DNA of 18,048 nucleotides from NCBI GenBank assembly GCA_039812545.1, contig JBDIAR010000058.1, positions 1-18,048 on the forward strand, in the 5' to 3' direction. The stretch is from JBDIAR01 sp039812545 (GTDB lineage: Bacteria > Actinomycetota > Actinomycetes > Actinomycetales > Dermatophilaceae). Below, piece after piece: positions 1-7,585 of this stretch. A model generated the notes under the pieces. The model worked only from the letters and a program-made list of their open reading frames with translations. It searched no databases and was not told the origin of the DNA. Numbering within the stretch: position 1 is the first letter of the stretch; each line of letters opens with the position of its first letter. A program made the translations under genes and the position numbers.

Positions 1-5
1 CGTGA

Positions 6-2834
6 TCAGCTGACGCGCGGCGGCGTCACCTGGATGACCGCCACCTTGTTGTCCTTCTGCAGCGTGAGCAGCCGGACCACCGTGCCGTACCCGACCCCGG
101 CGTCCTTCGGCTGGCCGGTCCCGAGAACGGTGAACCCGACGTCCTTGCCGTAGACCGAGGTCATCGGCTTGCCGTTCTGGTCCACGACCCGCGTCGTGTA
201 CGGGCCCTTGGCCGGCACGACGACCGAGGCGTCGGGGTCGCGCCAGTACAGCTTGCCGTCGCGGACCTCGAACCCGGGCACCCACGCCTTGTTGTCGGTG
301 AACGTCGAGATGCCCTTCTGCGGCCAGTGCCAGTTGCAGTACTCCTTGACCGCCGCGTCCACGATGCACTCGCGGAACGGGTAGGTCGGCTGCAGCGTGA
401 ACGCCGCATTGGAGGACTGCGGACGCGACGGCAGGTTCTTCAGCACCGAGGTGTCCACGGCCGCCGCGGCACCGGTGCGCCGCAGCGGGTCGAAGTGGCT
501 GTCCACGATGAGCAGGCCGCCCTTGGCGCCGGCGCTGGGCAGGTTGGTCACGTTGTTGAGCACCCAGTTCGTGTTGCCGTACTCCGTGTCGCGGTACCAG
601 ACCAGCATCCCCGGCGCGTTGTATGCGATCCGCTCCACCTTCCACGCCCCGTCGGCGGAGTACGTCGTGTCATAGGCATACTTCAGTCCGCGGTCGAAGC
701 CGTCGAAGTTGCGGTACTCCACGAGGTAGTACTGCTTGTTGATCCGGATGCCGTCGTCCTTGACCCAGCCGGCGCCGGAGGAGTCGGTGAAGGTGCCCGG
801 CGTCGCGGTCCAGCCGTTGGTCCCGGTGCCCTCGGCGTCGTCGGACCACACCGCGGTCGTCCCGGACGTCAGGGCCAGGTCGTCGACGAACCAGCCCTTG
901 TCCTCGAAGCCGGCGTCAGTGGCATACCGAAGCCGCAGCGTGATCGTCTTGCCGGCGTATGCCGTCAGGTCGACGTAGTCGTGCCGCCAGCCGTCGGTCG
1001 CGCCGGTCAGTCCGTACTTGAGATTGCCGTAATCGGCGAGGCGGTGGTTCGGGTCGGTGTAGCCGTCGTCGGTCGAGACCAGCTTCCCGGCCTCGTCGTA
1101 CACCTTGAGCTGGGTCCACGTCGCCCCGCCGTCGGTGGACGCCTCGACGAACCCGAAGTCCCAGTTCTCCTCGATCGCGTACTGATTCCACATCCAGAAC
1201 TTCGCGTCGGCGGGCACATCGAGCGTGCGCGCGAGTCGCACATTCGCCCACGACTGGTCGTTGTTGGAGAACCACATCGACGAACCGCTGTGCGGCGTCG
1301 CGACGACGAGCCGCTTGTCCGGCAGGTTGACCTTCAGGCCGTCCTCGGTGCCGACGAGCGGGCGCGAGGACTGGCCGACCCGGTAGGCGGCGGTGGCGGC
1401 ACCGGGGGTGACCACCTTGGGTTCGACCCAGCCGAGGACCCACTTGTCCCACAGGCCCATGTGGGTCGGCAGCGACTGGAAGATCGGGCCGGAGTGCGAG
1501 CCGGAGCTCATCAGATCCCAGAAGTCGACGTCGGAGTCGCCGCCACTGGCGGTGTCGTACAGGTCCGGCAGCCCGAGGTCGTGGCCGTACTCGTGGACGA
1601 AGACGCCGACGCCGGCGTTCTCCATCTGCACGATGTAGTTGGACACCTTCAAGTTCGTGCCGGCCACCGGCGCACCACCGGCGACGGCCGAAGAATGCGC
1701 CCAGATGGCATACGTGCCCTGCGCACCGCCGTCACCGGACTTGTCCTCCCCGGCATGCACGAGGACGACGTGATCGATGACGCCGTCGGGCTCGTTGACG
1801 TTGCCGTCACCGTCCTTGTCGCCCTGGTCCTCCACGTCGTACTCGGCCCACGGGAAGTTCGGCTGGGCCTTGGCGAGCGCGTTGACCGCGTCGATGGCCA
1901 GCTGTCCGGGACCGAGCGGGTTGTCCGGGTGCCCGGTCATGTCCTGGACGGCACCGCCCTGGTAGGTCCCGTCCGGCTGCTTCTGGCACACGCTCGCGCC
2001 GTACCAGCCCTCGGAGTGCGGCACCGTCACCCACGGCGTGGCCGCCCCGCTGAGGTCGTAGGCCCCGTGCGAGACCTCCTGGTAGTAGTTGTGCATCGTC
2101 GAGCCGGAGATGTCGATGCCGCGGCGGCCGTCCGGGCCGATGAGGTCCTTGCGAACCCGTTCGGTGATCCCGGTCGTCGTGTAGAGCATCTTGTTGTAGT
2201 GCGTGGACGAGAAGTCCGGCACCCACATCGTGTTGTTGTCCTTGCGGGCGGCCTTGGCCGGGTCCGGGATCTGGTTGTGCAGCGGCCCGTTCTGCACCGA
2301 ACCGGGCTTGCACGTCTGCGCTCCCCATTCGGTGGGGACCTGGACGCCGGTGAAGTCGTCGTTCGCGGCGTCGTTGAACTCCACGAGGATGGTCAGCAGC
2401 TTGGCCTTCTGGACCGTGGTCGCCGTCTTGTACTTCTGCTTCTTCGGCGAGACCCCCGTTCGGATGGCCTTGGCCTCCGCGCGGGCAAGCTGACCGGCGG
2501 CGACGGGGTTGCCGGCGGCGTACTTGCGATCGACTTCCTTGGCGATCGCCAGGGCCTTGGCCTTCGGCGAGGTGGTCATCGCCCCGCCGGTGCCGACCAC
2601 CTGGTCCTGGCCCGAGGTCAGTTCGACCTGGGGCGCGATGTAGTTGATGTAGCTCGGGGCGATCTTCGGTGCCGCGTTTCGCTGGGTGTCGGTCGTACCG
2701 GCATACCCGGCGGCGTGCACCGATCCGCTCGTGACGAGCGCCGTTGCGGCGAACGCGGCGAGCGGAACAACCGCGAACCCCGCTGTGCGCCGTGGCCGCC
2801 CTGGCCGCCGTGTGCGCCTTGGGTCTGATGTCAT
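6..2834 (-). CDS. Secreted M6-family (immune inhibitor A-like) metalloprotease
   Basis: Predicted extracellular zinc endopeptidase of 942 residues. The frame is open further upstream, but I chose the ATG at 2834 because AAGGAAG lies just before it and a signal peptide follows: an Arg-rich start, a hydrophobic stretch at about 20-36 and a likely cleavage site after VHA (residue 41). A propeptide-like region follows to about 140. The catalytic domain contains the zinc motif HEYGHDLGLPD at about 414-424, fitting HExxHxxGxxD, and a later WDLMSSG that could supply the Met-turn. An Asp/Gly-rich stretch at about 336-351 (DKDGDGNVNEPDG) looks calcium-binding. The C-terminal half carries beta-sandwich hallmarks of this family: STDGGATW near 563 and GWFVDDL near 647. 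InhA-type proteases degrade host or environmental proteins. The substrate here is unknown. The gene is complete and is transcribed divergently from the next one. Confidence 0.93.
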   Translation of the reverse strand: MTSDPRRTRRPGRPRRTAGFAVVPLAAFAATALVTSGSVHAAGYAGTTDTQRNAAPKIAPSYINYIAPQVELTSGQDQVVGTGGAMTTSPKAKALAIAKEVDRKYAAGNPVAAGQLARAEAKAIRTGVSPKKQKYKTATTVQKAKLLTILVEFNDAANDDFTGVQVPTEWGAQTCKPGSVQNGPLHNQIPDPAKAARKDNNTMWVPDFSSTHYNKMLYTTTGITERVRKDLIGPDGRRGIDISGSTMHNYYQEVSHGAYDLSGAATPWVTVPHSEGWYGASVCQKQPDGTYQGGAVQDMTGHPDNPLGPGQLAIDAVNALAKAQPNFPWAEYDVEDQGDKDGDGNVNEPDGVIDHVVLVHAGEDKSGDGGAQGTYAIWAHSSAVAGGAPVAGTNLKVSNYIVQMENAGVGVFVHEYGHDLGLPDLYDTASGGDSDVDFWDLMSSGSHSGPIFQSLPTHMGLWDKWVLGWVEPKVVTPGAATAAYRVGQSSRPLVGTEDGLKVNLPDKRLVVATPHSGSSMWFSNNDQSWANVRLARTLDVPADAKFWMWNQYAIEENWDFGFVEASTDGGATWTQLKVYDEAGKLVSTDDGYTDPNHRLADYGNLKYGLTGATDGWRHDYVDLTAYAGKTITLRLRYATDAGFEDKGWFVDDLALTSGTTAVWSDDAEGTGTNGWTATPGTFTDSSGAGWVKDDGIRINKQYYLVEYRNFDGFDRGLKYAYDTTYSADGAWKVERIAYNAPGMLVWYRDTEYGNTNWVLNNVTNLPSAGAKGGLLIVDSHFDPLRRTGAAAAVDTSVLKNLPSRPQSSNAAFTLQPTYPFRECIVDAAVKEYCNWHWPQKGISTFTDNKAWVPGFEVRDGKLYWRDPDASVVVPAKGPYTTRVVDQNGKPMTSVYGKDVGFTVLGTGQPKDAGVGYGTVVRLLTLQKDNKVAVIQVTPPRVS

Positions 2835-2970
2835 GCGACGTCTTCCTTGTCCGGGAGTGGGTCTTTCGGCGGGCATCAGGTGAGATGCGCCGCCTGTGGA
2901 CATGCCAGAGCTCGGCGTACCGACCCCATGGCACCGGTGGAGGCTACGCCCCCTTGGGGCCGGAGGGAAT

Positions 2971-2992
2971 AGTCCTGAGCGAGTCCTGAACG
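2971..2992. repeat. Two tandem 11-bp repeats upstream of the metalloprotease gene
   Basis: AGTCCTGAGCG is followed immediately by AGTCCTGAACG, and a third partial AGTC comes next. The period of 11 bp is close to one helical turn. The repeats lie about 137 bp upstream of the protease start in the divergent intergenic region. A possible minus-strand -10 box, TAGCCT (2941-2946), sits downstream of them, although the matching -35 is poor. They could be an operator for an activator or repressor, which is inference. Confidence 0.4.
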
Positions 2993-3091
2993 AGTCTTTT
3001 CCCGCCACGCAACAATCTTCCGGACGAACCGGGACAATCCGTGCCGCCGCCTGAAGGATTTCCGGCCCCCACGGTCGACCGGGTGACCGGG

Positions 3092-3097
3092 TAGCGT
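3092..3097 (+). promoter_or_regulatory. -10 box of a probable leaderless promoter
   Basis: TAGCGT fits the actinobacterial TANNNT -10 consensus and ends 6 nt before the ATG at 3104. That places the transcription start at or next to the start codon. No purine-rich ribosome binding site precedes the ATG, consistent with a leaderless mRNA. I see no convincing -35 element. Confidence 0.5.
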
Positions 3098-3103
3098 GCC
3101 GTC

Positions 3104-3679
3104 ATGAAGTTCCACAACTTCCACCGAGGCTGCTGCGGGTACAACCCGACCCGCTCGGACGGCTCGGAGTGGGCACACGTCGTCAGCCTCCCCGACGGGA
3201 GTTCGGTCTACGCCGACACCGCCGAGGAAGCGCTCGAGGAGATCATCGAGGGGTATGCCGGTCCCCGGGAGTTGCCGCAGGCTCAGGCCGCGGCGGCGGC
3301 TCTTCGGCTGCGCACCCGGCACGCCGAACAGGTGGCGCTCGAGGTGCAGGAGGCGGCGATCGCCGCGGCTCGACGAGGCGGCGTCCTGCGCCCCGACGAC
3401 GTCGACGACGAGGGCCTGCTGTCGATCCTGCGGCTGCCCAAGACCTCGCCGCTGAGCCTGTCCGACCCCGACCGACCGGGCGAACCCCTCCCGTGGCAGG
3501 CGCCCGTGCCGCTCGTCCTGGTGGCCACGGCATACGCCCCGCACGATCCGACGCCGGCGGTGACCGGCGACGTGGTCTGGCTCGACCCGTCGAGCGCGCA
3601 GAGCTACCTGGCCTCGCTCGGGGCGGCCCGCTACGTCGACTACTGGACCGACCCGTCGACCGAGCCCGGGGCCTCGTGA
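3104..3679 (+). CDS. Hypothetical protein, first gene of the ligD group
   Basis: A 191-residue protein I do not recognise. The N-terminus is rich in Cys, His and aromatic residues (MKFHNFHRGCCGYNP) and contains an adjacent Cys pair at 10-11. An acidic segment, DTAEEALEEIIEGY, lies at about 38-51. A long Ala/Arg/Glu-rich stretch at about 55-90 is probably helical. The C-terminal part is Pro/Asp-rich with aromatic ends (YVDYWTDP). There is no signal peptide or membrane segment, so it is probably cytosolic. The start is supported by the TANNNT box 6 nt upstream. The stop overlaps the GTG start of the next gene by 4 bases, implying translational coupling. Reading-frame codon bias matches its neighbours, so I regard it as real. 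Confidence 0.75.
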   Translation: MKFHNFHRGCCGYNPTRSDGSEWAHVVSLPDGSSVYADTAEEALEEIIEGYAGPRELPQAQAAAAALRLRTRHAEQVALEVQEAAIAAARRGGVLRPDDVDDEGLLSILRLPKTSPLSLSDPDRPGEPLPWQAPVPLVLVATAYAPHDPTPAVTGDVVWLDPSSAQSYLASLGAARYVDYWTDPSTEPGAS

Positions 3680-4161
3680 CGGCCGACCGGTGGGAGCTCT
3701 GGGCGGGCGACCTCGGCGCGACCTTGGCGGATCTCGCCGACGGGCACGTGCTCTTCCTGACGGCGCCGCCCCTGCCCGGTGGCGAGGTGGTCGCCACCCG
3801 GCCCCGCGCCCTGGACGAACTCCTGCGCCGGCGTCGCGTCGTGGACGCGCCGTACCTGCAATGTCTGCGGACCGGATCGGTGCTCGTCGTCGAACTCGTC
3901 GGCGCGGCGTCGTGGGGCGGCCACTACCCGTGGAGTCGCGGTCAGGACGCCGCGCTGCAGGAGCTGGGGTGGGATCGGCCGCGCCGAGCCGGGGATGTCG
4001 GCTATGTCCTGGACGGCGAGAGCGCCCCGCCGTGGCCACCGGTGGAGCGGATCGCCGAGACCGTGGACCTGATCGTCGCGACCCTTCGGTCCGTATGCCA
4101 GGTGGCCGATCCGGCATCGCTCCGGTTGGCCGTGCGGCGGCTACCATCGACCGGTGACTGA
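3676..4161 (+). CDS. Small YbjN/TY-Chap-like domain protein (tentative)
   Basis: A 161-residue cytosolic protein starting at GTG within a GTGA overlap with the previous gene. The middle carries PYLQCLR, then a hydrophobic strand (VLVVELVG), then WGGHYPWSRGQDAALQELGWDRP. It ends in a helix, VERIAETVDLIVATLRSVCQV, and ADPASLRL. This layout recalls actinobacterial TY-Chap (YopN/CesT/YbjN-type peptide-binding chaperone) domains, which often share an LGW segment and a terminal TLR-V helix. The match is from memory of the family, not a search. If it is correct, the protein would bind a partner peptide rather than act as an enzyme. Its stop overlaps the ligase start by 8 bases, so it may share a transcript with both neighbours. 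Confidence 0.6.
   Translation: MTADRWELWAGDLGATLADLADGHVLFLTAPPLPGGEVVATRPRALDELLRRRRVVDAPYLQCLRTGSVLVVELVGAASWGGHYPWSRGQDAALQELGWDRPRRAGDVGYVLDGESAPPWPPVERIAETVDLIVATLRSVCQVADPASLRLAVRRLPSTGD
4142..4147 (+). promoter_or_regulatory. -10 box of a probable internal leaderless promoter for ligD
   Basis: TACCAT fits TANNNT and lies 6 nt before the GTG start at 4154, inside the last codons of the previous gene. It would give ligD its own leaderless transcript in addition to read-through. No Shine-Dalgarno sequence precedes the GTG. No clear -35 is visible. Confidence 0.5.
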
Positions 4162-6355
4162 CGCCATCTTCGAGGTCCCCGGTCCCGACAGGATCGACGG
4201 GATCGACGGGATCGACGGGATCAGGAGCGTCCGGGTGTCCAGCCCGGATCGCGTGCTGTGGCCGTCGGCGGAACTCGCGGGGCGCTCGCTGCCGCCGGTC
4301 ACGAAAGGCGAGCTGGCGGCATACGTGGTCGCGGTGGGTGGCCCGCTGCTTCGGGCGATCGGCGACCGACCGGTGACGCTGCAACGGTTCCCGGAGGGCA
4401 TCGAGGGCGAGGAGTTCTTCTCCAAGAACCCACCGCGCGGCGTGCCGGATTACATCCGCACCGTCCTGTGCACGTATCCCTCGCGGCGCCGGCACCTGCA
4501 ACTCGTCGCCGACGAGGTCGCGGCCGCGGTGTGGATGGTGCAGATGAACACGGTCACCTTCCACCCCTGGCCGGTCCGCACGGCTGACGTCGACCGGCCG
4601 GACGAGTTGCGGATCGACCTGGATCCCCAGCCGGGACGGGGGTTTGGCGACGCCGTCGAGGCGGCAATTGCGTTGCGGGAGTTGATGTCCGAACTCGGGT
4701 TGACCGCGTGGGCGAAGACGACGGGCAATCGCGGGGTTCACGTGTTCGCCCGGATCGCCCCGACCCACGAGTTCCTCGACGTGCGGCACGGCGTGATCGG
4801 GATCGCCCGGGAGTTGGAGCGTCGGCTGCCCGACCTGGTGACGACGTCGTGGTGGAAGGAGGAGCGCGGCGAGCGGGTGTTCGTCGATTTCAACCAGGCC
4901 TGCCGCGATCGGACTCTGGCGTCGGCATACAGCCCTCGTCCGTTGCCCGGCGCCCCGGTCTCGATGCCGGTGACCTGGGCGGAGCTGCCGAACGTCGAAC
5001 CGGCGGACTTCACGGTGCACAACGTCCCGGGTCTCGTGGCCGAGCGCGGCGATGCGTGGGCCGGTCTGGGGGATGCGGTGGGCGACATCGCCGGCGCGTT
5101 GGCGTTGTGGGACAAGGACGTTCACGAGCGCGGCCTGGGCGAACTCAACTTTCCGCCGGACTACCCGAAGATGCCGGGCGAACCGCCGCGGGTCCAGCCC
5201 TCCAAGCGCCGCGCGGACCGCCCCGACGAGGACTACCTGGCGCCGAAGGCGGAGCGCGACGCGGCGTGGCGCCTGCCGGTCGTGCCGCCGGTCGCCCCGA
5301 TGCTCGCCAAGTCGGTCAAGGAATTCCCTTCCGGTGACGTGGTTTTCGAGCCCAAGTGGGACGGTTTCCGGTCGATCGTGTTCCGCTCCGGCGACCTGGT
5401 CGAGATCGGCAGCCGCAACGAGAAGCCGATGACCCGCTACTTCCCCGAGCTCGTCGAGGCGTTCACGGCACAGCTGCCGGAGCGCTGCGTCATCGACGGC
5501 GAGATCATCGTCGTGGCGCCGTCCGGTGATCGGCTGGATTTCGAACTGCTGCAACAGCGAATCCATCCCGCTGCCAGCCGTGTTCGCAAGCTCGCGGGCG
5601 AAACCCCTGCTCATTTCGTGGCTTTCGACCTCCTCGCGTTGGGCGACGACGACCTGACGGGTATGCCGTTCGTCGAGCGCCGCTCGCGCCTCGTCGAGGC
5701 GCTGGCGCAGGTGCGGCCCCCGATCCACGTCACGCCGGCCACGACCGACCGCGCAGTCGCCCGAGAGTGGTTCACCCGGTTCGAGGGAGCCGGGCTGGAC
5801 GGGGTGATCGGCAAGCCCGCCGACCTGGCATACCAGCCGGACAAACGCGTCATGGTCAAGATCAAGCACGAGCGGACGGCCGACTGCGTGGTGGCCGGGT
5901 ACCGGGTCCACAAGAGCGGTCCGGAGGCGATCGGGTCGTTGCTGCTCGGGCTCTACGACGACGCCGGGCGGCTCGCCAGTGTCGGTGTCATCGGCGCCTT
6001 CCCGATGGCGCGCCGCCGTGAGCTGTATGCCGAATTGCAGCCTCTCGTCACCGATTTCGACGGGCACCCCTGGGACTGGGCCAAACTCATGGCCGGCCAG
6101 GCCGAGGGGGGCGGCAGCCGGAACCCGCGGTCTTCCGAACACAGCCGCTGGAACGCGACCAAGGACCTGTCGTTCGTGCCGTTGCGACCGGAGCGGGTGG
6201 TCGAGGTGCGGTACGACCACATGGAGGGGACCCGGTTCCGGCATACGGCACAGTTCGTCCGGTGGCGCCCCGACCGCGACCCCCACTCCTGCACGTTCGC
6301 CCAACTGGACGAACCCGTTTCCTACGACCTGGCCGCCGTCCTCGCCGCCCACTGA
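4154..6355 (+). CDS. ligD: LigD-type DNA polymerase-ligase (POL-LIG, no phosphoesterase domain)
   Basis: A 733-residue predicted ATP-dependent DNA repair enzyme. Residues about 25-310 are an archaeo-eukaryotic-primase polymerase domain with the paired catalytic aspartates in DLDP (155-158), KTTGNRGVHVF (188-198) and the third Asp in VFVDFNQ (about 245). After a basic linker at about 345-375, an ATP ligase domain carries the adenylation motif EPKWDG with Lys401, IDGE (447-450), VAFDLL (489-494), DGVIGK (549-554) and MVKIKHERTADCVVAGY (567-583). The C-terminus is the expected OB-fold part. In mycobacterial LigD a 3'-phosphoesterase domain sits between or beside these modules; here I see none. 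Family members work with Ku in end joining, but no Ku gene is in the window. The GTG start follows a TANNNT box, and codons 14-22 encode three IDG repeats. Confidence 0.93.
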   Translation: MTDAIFEVPGPDRIDGIDGIDGIRSVRVSSPDRVLWPSAELAGRSLPPVTKGELAAYVVAVGGPLLRAIGDRPVTLQRFPEGIEGEEFFSKNPPRGVPDYIRTVLCTYPSRRRHLQLVADEVAAAVWMVQMNTVTFHPWPVRTADVDRPDELRIDLDPQPGRGFGDAVEAAIALRELMSELGLTAWAKTTGNRGVHVFARIAPTHEFLDVRHGVIGIARELERRLPDLVTTSWWKEERGERVFVDFNQACRDRTLASAYSPRPLPGAPVSMPVTWAELPNVEPADFTVHNVPGLVAERGDAWAGLGDAVGDIAGALALWDKDVHERGLGELNFPPDYPKMPGEPPRVQPSKRRADRPDEDYLAPKAERDAAWRLPVVPPVAPMLAKSVKEFPSGDVVFEPKWDGFRSIVFRSGDLVEIGSRNEKPMTRYFPELVEAFTAQLPERCVIDGEIIVVAPSGDRLDFELLQQRIHPAASRVRKLAGETPAHFVAFDLLALGDDDLTGMPFVERRSRLVEALAQVRPPIHVTPATTDRAVAREWFTRFEGAGLDGVIGKPADLAYQPDKRVMVKIKHERTADCVVAGYRVHKSGPEAIGSLLLGLYDDAGRLASVGVIGAFPMARRRELYAELQPLVTDFDGHPWDWAKLMAGQAEGGGSRNPRSSEHSRWNATKDLSFVPLRPERVVEVRYDHMEGTRFRHTAQFVRWRPDRDPHSCTFAQLDEPVSYDLAAVLAAH
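4192..4222 (+). repeat. 9-bp tandem repeat inside the ligD N-terminus
   Basis: Three exact copies of GATCGACGG lie head to tail, followed by a partial GATC. They encode IDG-IDG-IDG-I at residues 14-23, ahead of the polymerase domain. The unit is a multiple of three, so slippage would lengthen or shorten the protein without a frameshift. Confidence 0.9.
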
Positions 6356-6368
6356 TCGACTCCGTCCT

Positions 6369-6459
6369 CGCTAACCCCGGCCAACCGCGCTGATCGACAG
6401 TTGCAGCACTGGATCAGCCACAGTTGCACCAGGTCACCGCAGTTCGCCCCGATCAGCTG
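6369..6459 (+). repeat. Left imperfect inverted repeat of the nuclease cassette
   Basis: This 91-bp segment matches the reverse complement of 7586-7676 without gaps. Within the inner 77 bp (6383-6459 against 7586-7662), 58 positions agree by my hand alignment. The outermost 8 bp (CGCTAACC against CGCTGACC) also agree at 7 of 8. Inside the arm a motif recurs: GCTGATC at its outer part, then GTTGCAGCACTGGATCAGC (6400-6418), GTTGCACCAGGTCACC (6423-6438) and GTTCGCCCCGATCAGC (6442-6457). The arm begins 13 bp after the ligD stop and ends 1 bp before the nuclease stop codon. Confidence 0.85.
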
Positions 6460-6460
6460 T

Positions 6461-7471
6461 TCAACCTGTGAGCCGTCGACGACTCCGCGACAGCGCCACG
6501 GCGGCCCGGATCCTGGCGTCGACGATCTCCGGCGTCAGCTCGGCGACGGTGAAGCGCACGACCTCGCGCCCGGTCCGGCGGATCCGGTCCTCTCGCTGCT
6601 TCTCCAAGAACACCGCCCGTCGGCCCTCCTCGACGGTCCCGGCATACTTGATCGCCCCATCGACCTCGAGGACGACAGGCGCGGCCGTGAGTTCGGCATC
6701 GACCCGATACCTGCGACCGTCCACCTCGACGGTCACCTGGGTGCGGTACTCCCAGCCCAACAGCACAAGGATCCAGCGCAGTTTCGTCTCGGCGGGCGAC
6801 TCGGAGGTCGGATCCGTATGACATAGTGCTGAGCGCACTTCGGCGATCCCGGGCACTCCGCGGTATCGGCCCACCTCCGCCTCCAAAGACTCGACGGTGA
6901 CCATTCTGCGGCGCAGCGCCGCGTCCGCGGCCATAAGTGCCGCCAGCGGCCCGCATACCAGTCCGGTCTGCACCACCGCCATGGCAGGAACAACGACGAG
7001 CGCCGGGTGGTCGAAGCCGGGCAGTCCGCCCAGCGGCGCGGCCGGCGCCAGCCGGATCTGGTGCGCGGGCCACAGTCGCGTCGCGCACGTCGCCCTGTCG
7101 ACCGCCGCCCTGCGCGCCGGAGGTGCCGGGTCGTGCAGCACCAGCCCCGGACTGGTCCACCCCTTGCCGCGCCGGCGCATCCCGTGCACGACGCGCGGAT
7201 CAGCACCGTCGGTCGGCAGGCCATACCAGATCACCGCCGAGTAGTGACTTAGCGCAATCCGATCCGGGTATTCCCGGGCTACGGCCAGGGCACGCAATCG
7301 GTGGCCGGCCCACGGATCGTCCGGCATCGGGGCGGCATACCAGCCTCGGGTGAGTCTGACCGCTTTGCCATCGGCGACCCAGGATCGCAGAACGGCGTCG
7401 GTTACCCCGACCGCCCGGGCTGAGGCGCGGCTGAAGATGCCGTCACTGCCGGCGAGGCGAGCGCTGTCCAT
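6461..7471 (-). CDS. AbiEi-like HTH / DUF559 PD-(D/E)XK nuclease-domain fusion protein
   Basis: A 336-residue cytosolic protein. The first 50 residues resemble the winged-helix domain of AbiEi-type antitoxins: FSRASARAVGVTDAVLRSWVADGKAVRLTRGWYA. A middle domain continues to about 215, including SHYSAVIWYGLP (75-86). The C-terminal part matches the DUF559/Vsr-like endonuclease fold: SPAETKLRWIL with Glu228, YRVDAEL with Asp258, LEVDGAIKY with Glu269 and Asp271, then KQREDRIRRTGREVVRFT (291-308). The nuclease-type residues appear intact, but activity is inference. The ATG at 7471 has only a weak GGTGG before it. Such fusions are common in actinomycetes, usually without a partner toxin, and no AbiEii nucleotidyltransferase is present here. 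The gene is convergent with ligD and enclosed by inverted repeats, which suggests it was inserted as a unit. Confidence 0.85.
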   Translation of the reverse strand: MDSARLAGSDGIFSRASARAVGVTDAVLRSWVADGKAVRLTRGWYAAPMPDDPWAGHRLRALAVAREYPDRIALSHYSAVIWYGLPTDGADPRVVHGMRRRGKGWTSPGLVLHDPAPPARRAAVDRATCATRLWPAHQIRLAPAAPLGGLPGFDHPALVVVPAMAVVQTGLVCGPLAALMAADAALRRRMVTVESLEAEVGRYRGVPGIAEVRSALCHTDPTSESPAETKLRWILVLLGWEYRTQVTVEVDGRRYRVDAELTAAPVVLEVDGAIKYAGTVEEGRRAVFLEKQREDRIRRTGREVVRFTVAELTPEIVDARIRAAVALSRSRRRLTG

Positions 7472-7585
7472 GCGACCACCGTGCCGGACGACCGCCGGCT
7501 CTGTCGACGCGTGCAGCGTCGCCTGTGGAGGGGCCGGCAGCCCGATGCTGCAGCTGTGGAGCGGTGACCCCGATCGGTGCGCCGC

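Noticed and set aside
327..2828. Very long plus-strand open frame opposite the metalloprotease
   Set aside because: Its translation is Val/Arg/Gly/His-rich with no recognisable motif, while the opposite strand encodes a complete protease. It is a by-product of high GC codon use.
2876..6352. Minus-strand open frame of over 1100 codons opposite ligD
   Set aside because: Arg/Pro-rich and without family features; the plus strand carries clear polymerase and ligase motifs.
6461..7471. Reading the AbiEi-like gene as half of a type IV toxin-antitoxin pair
   Set aside because: No AbiEii nucleotidyltransferase gene lies beside it, and the C-terminus is a nuclease-like domain, not the usual antitoxin C-terminus.
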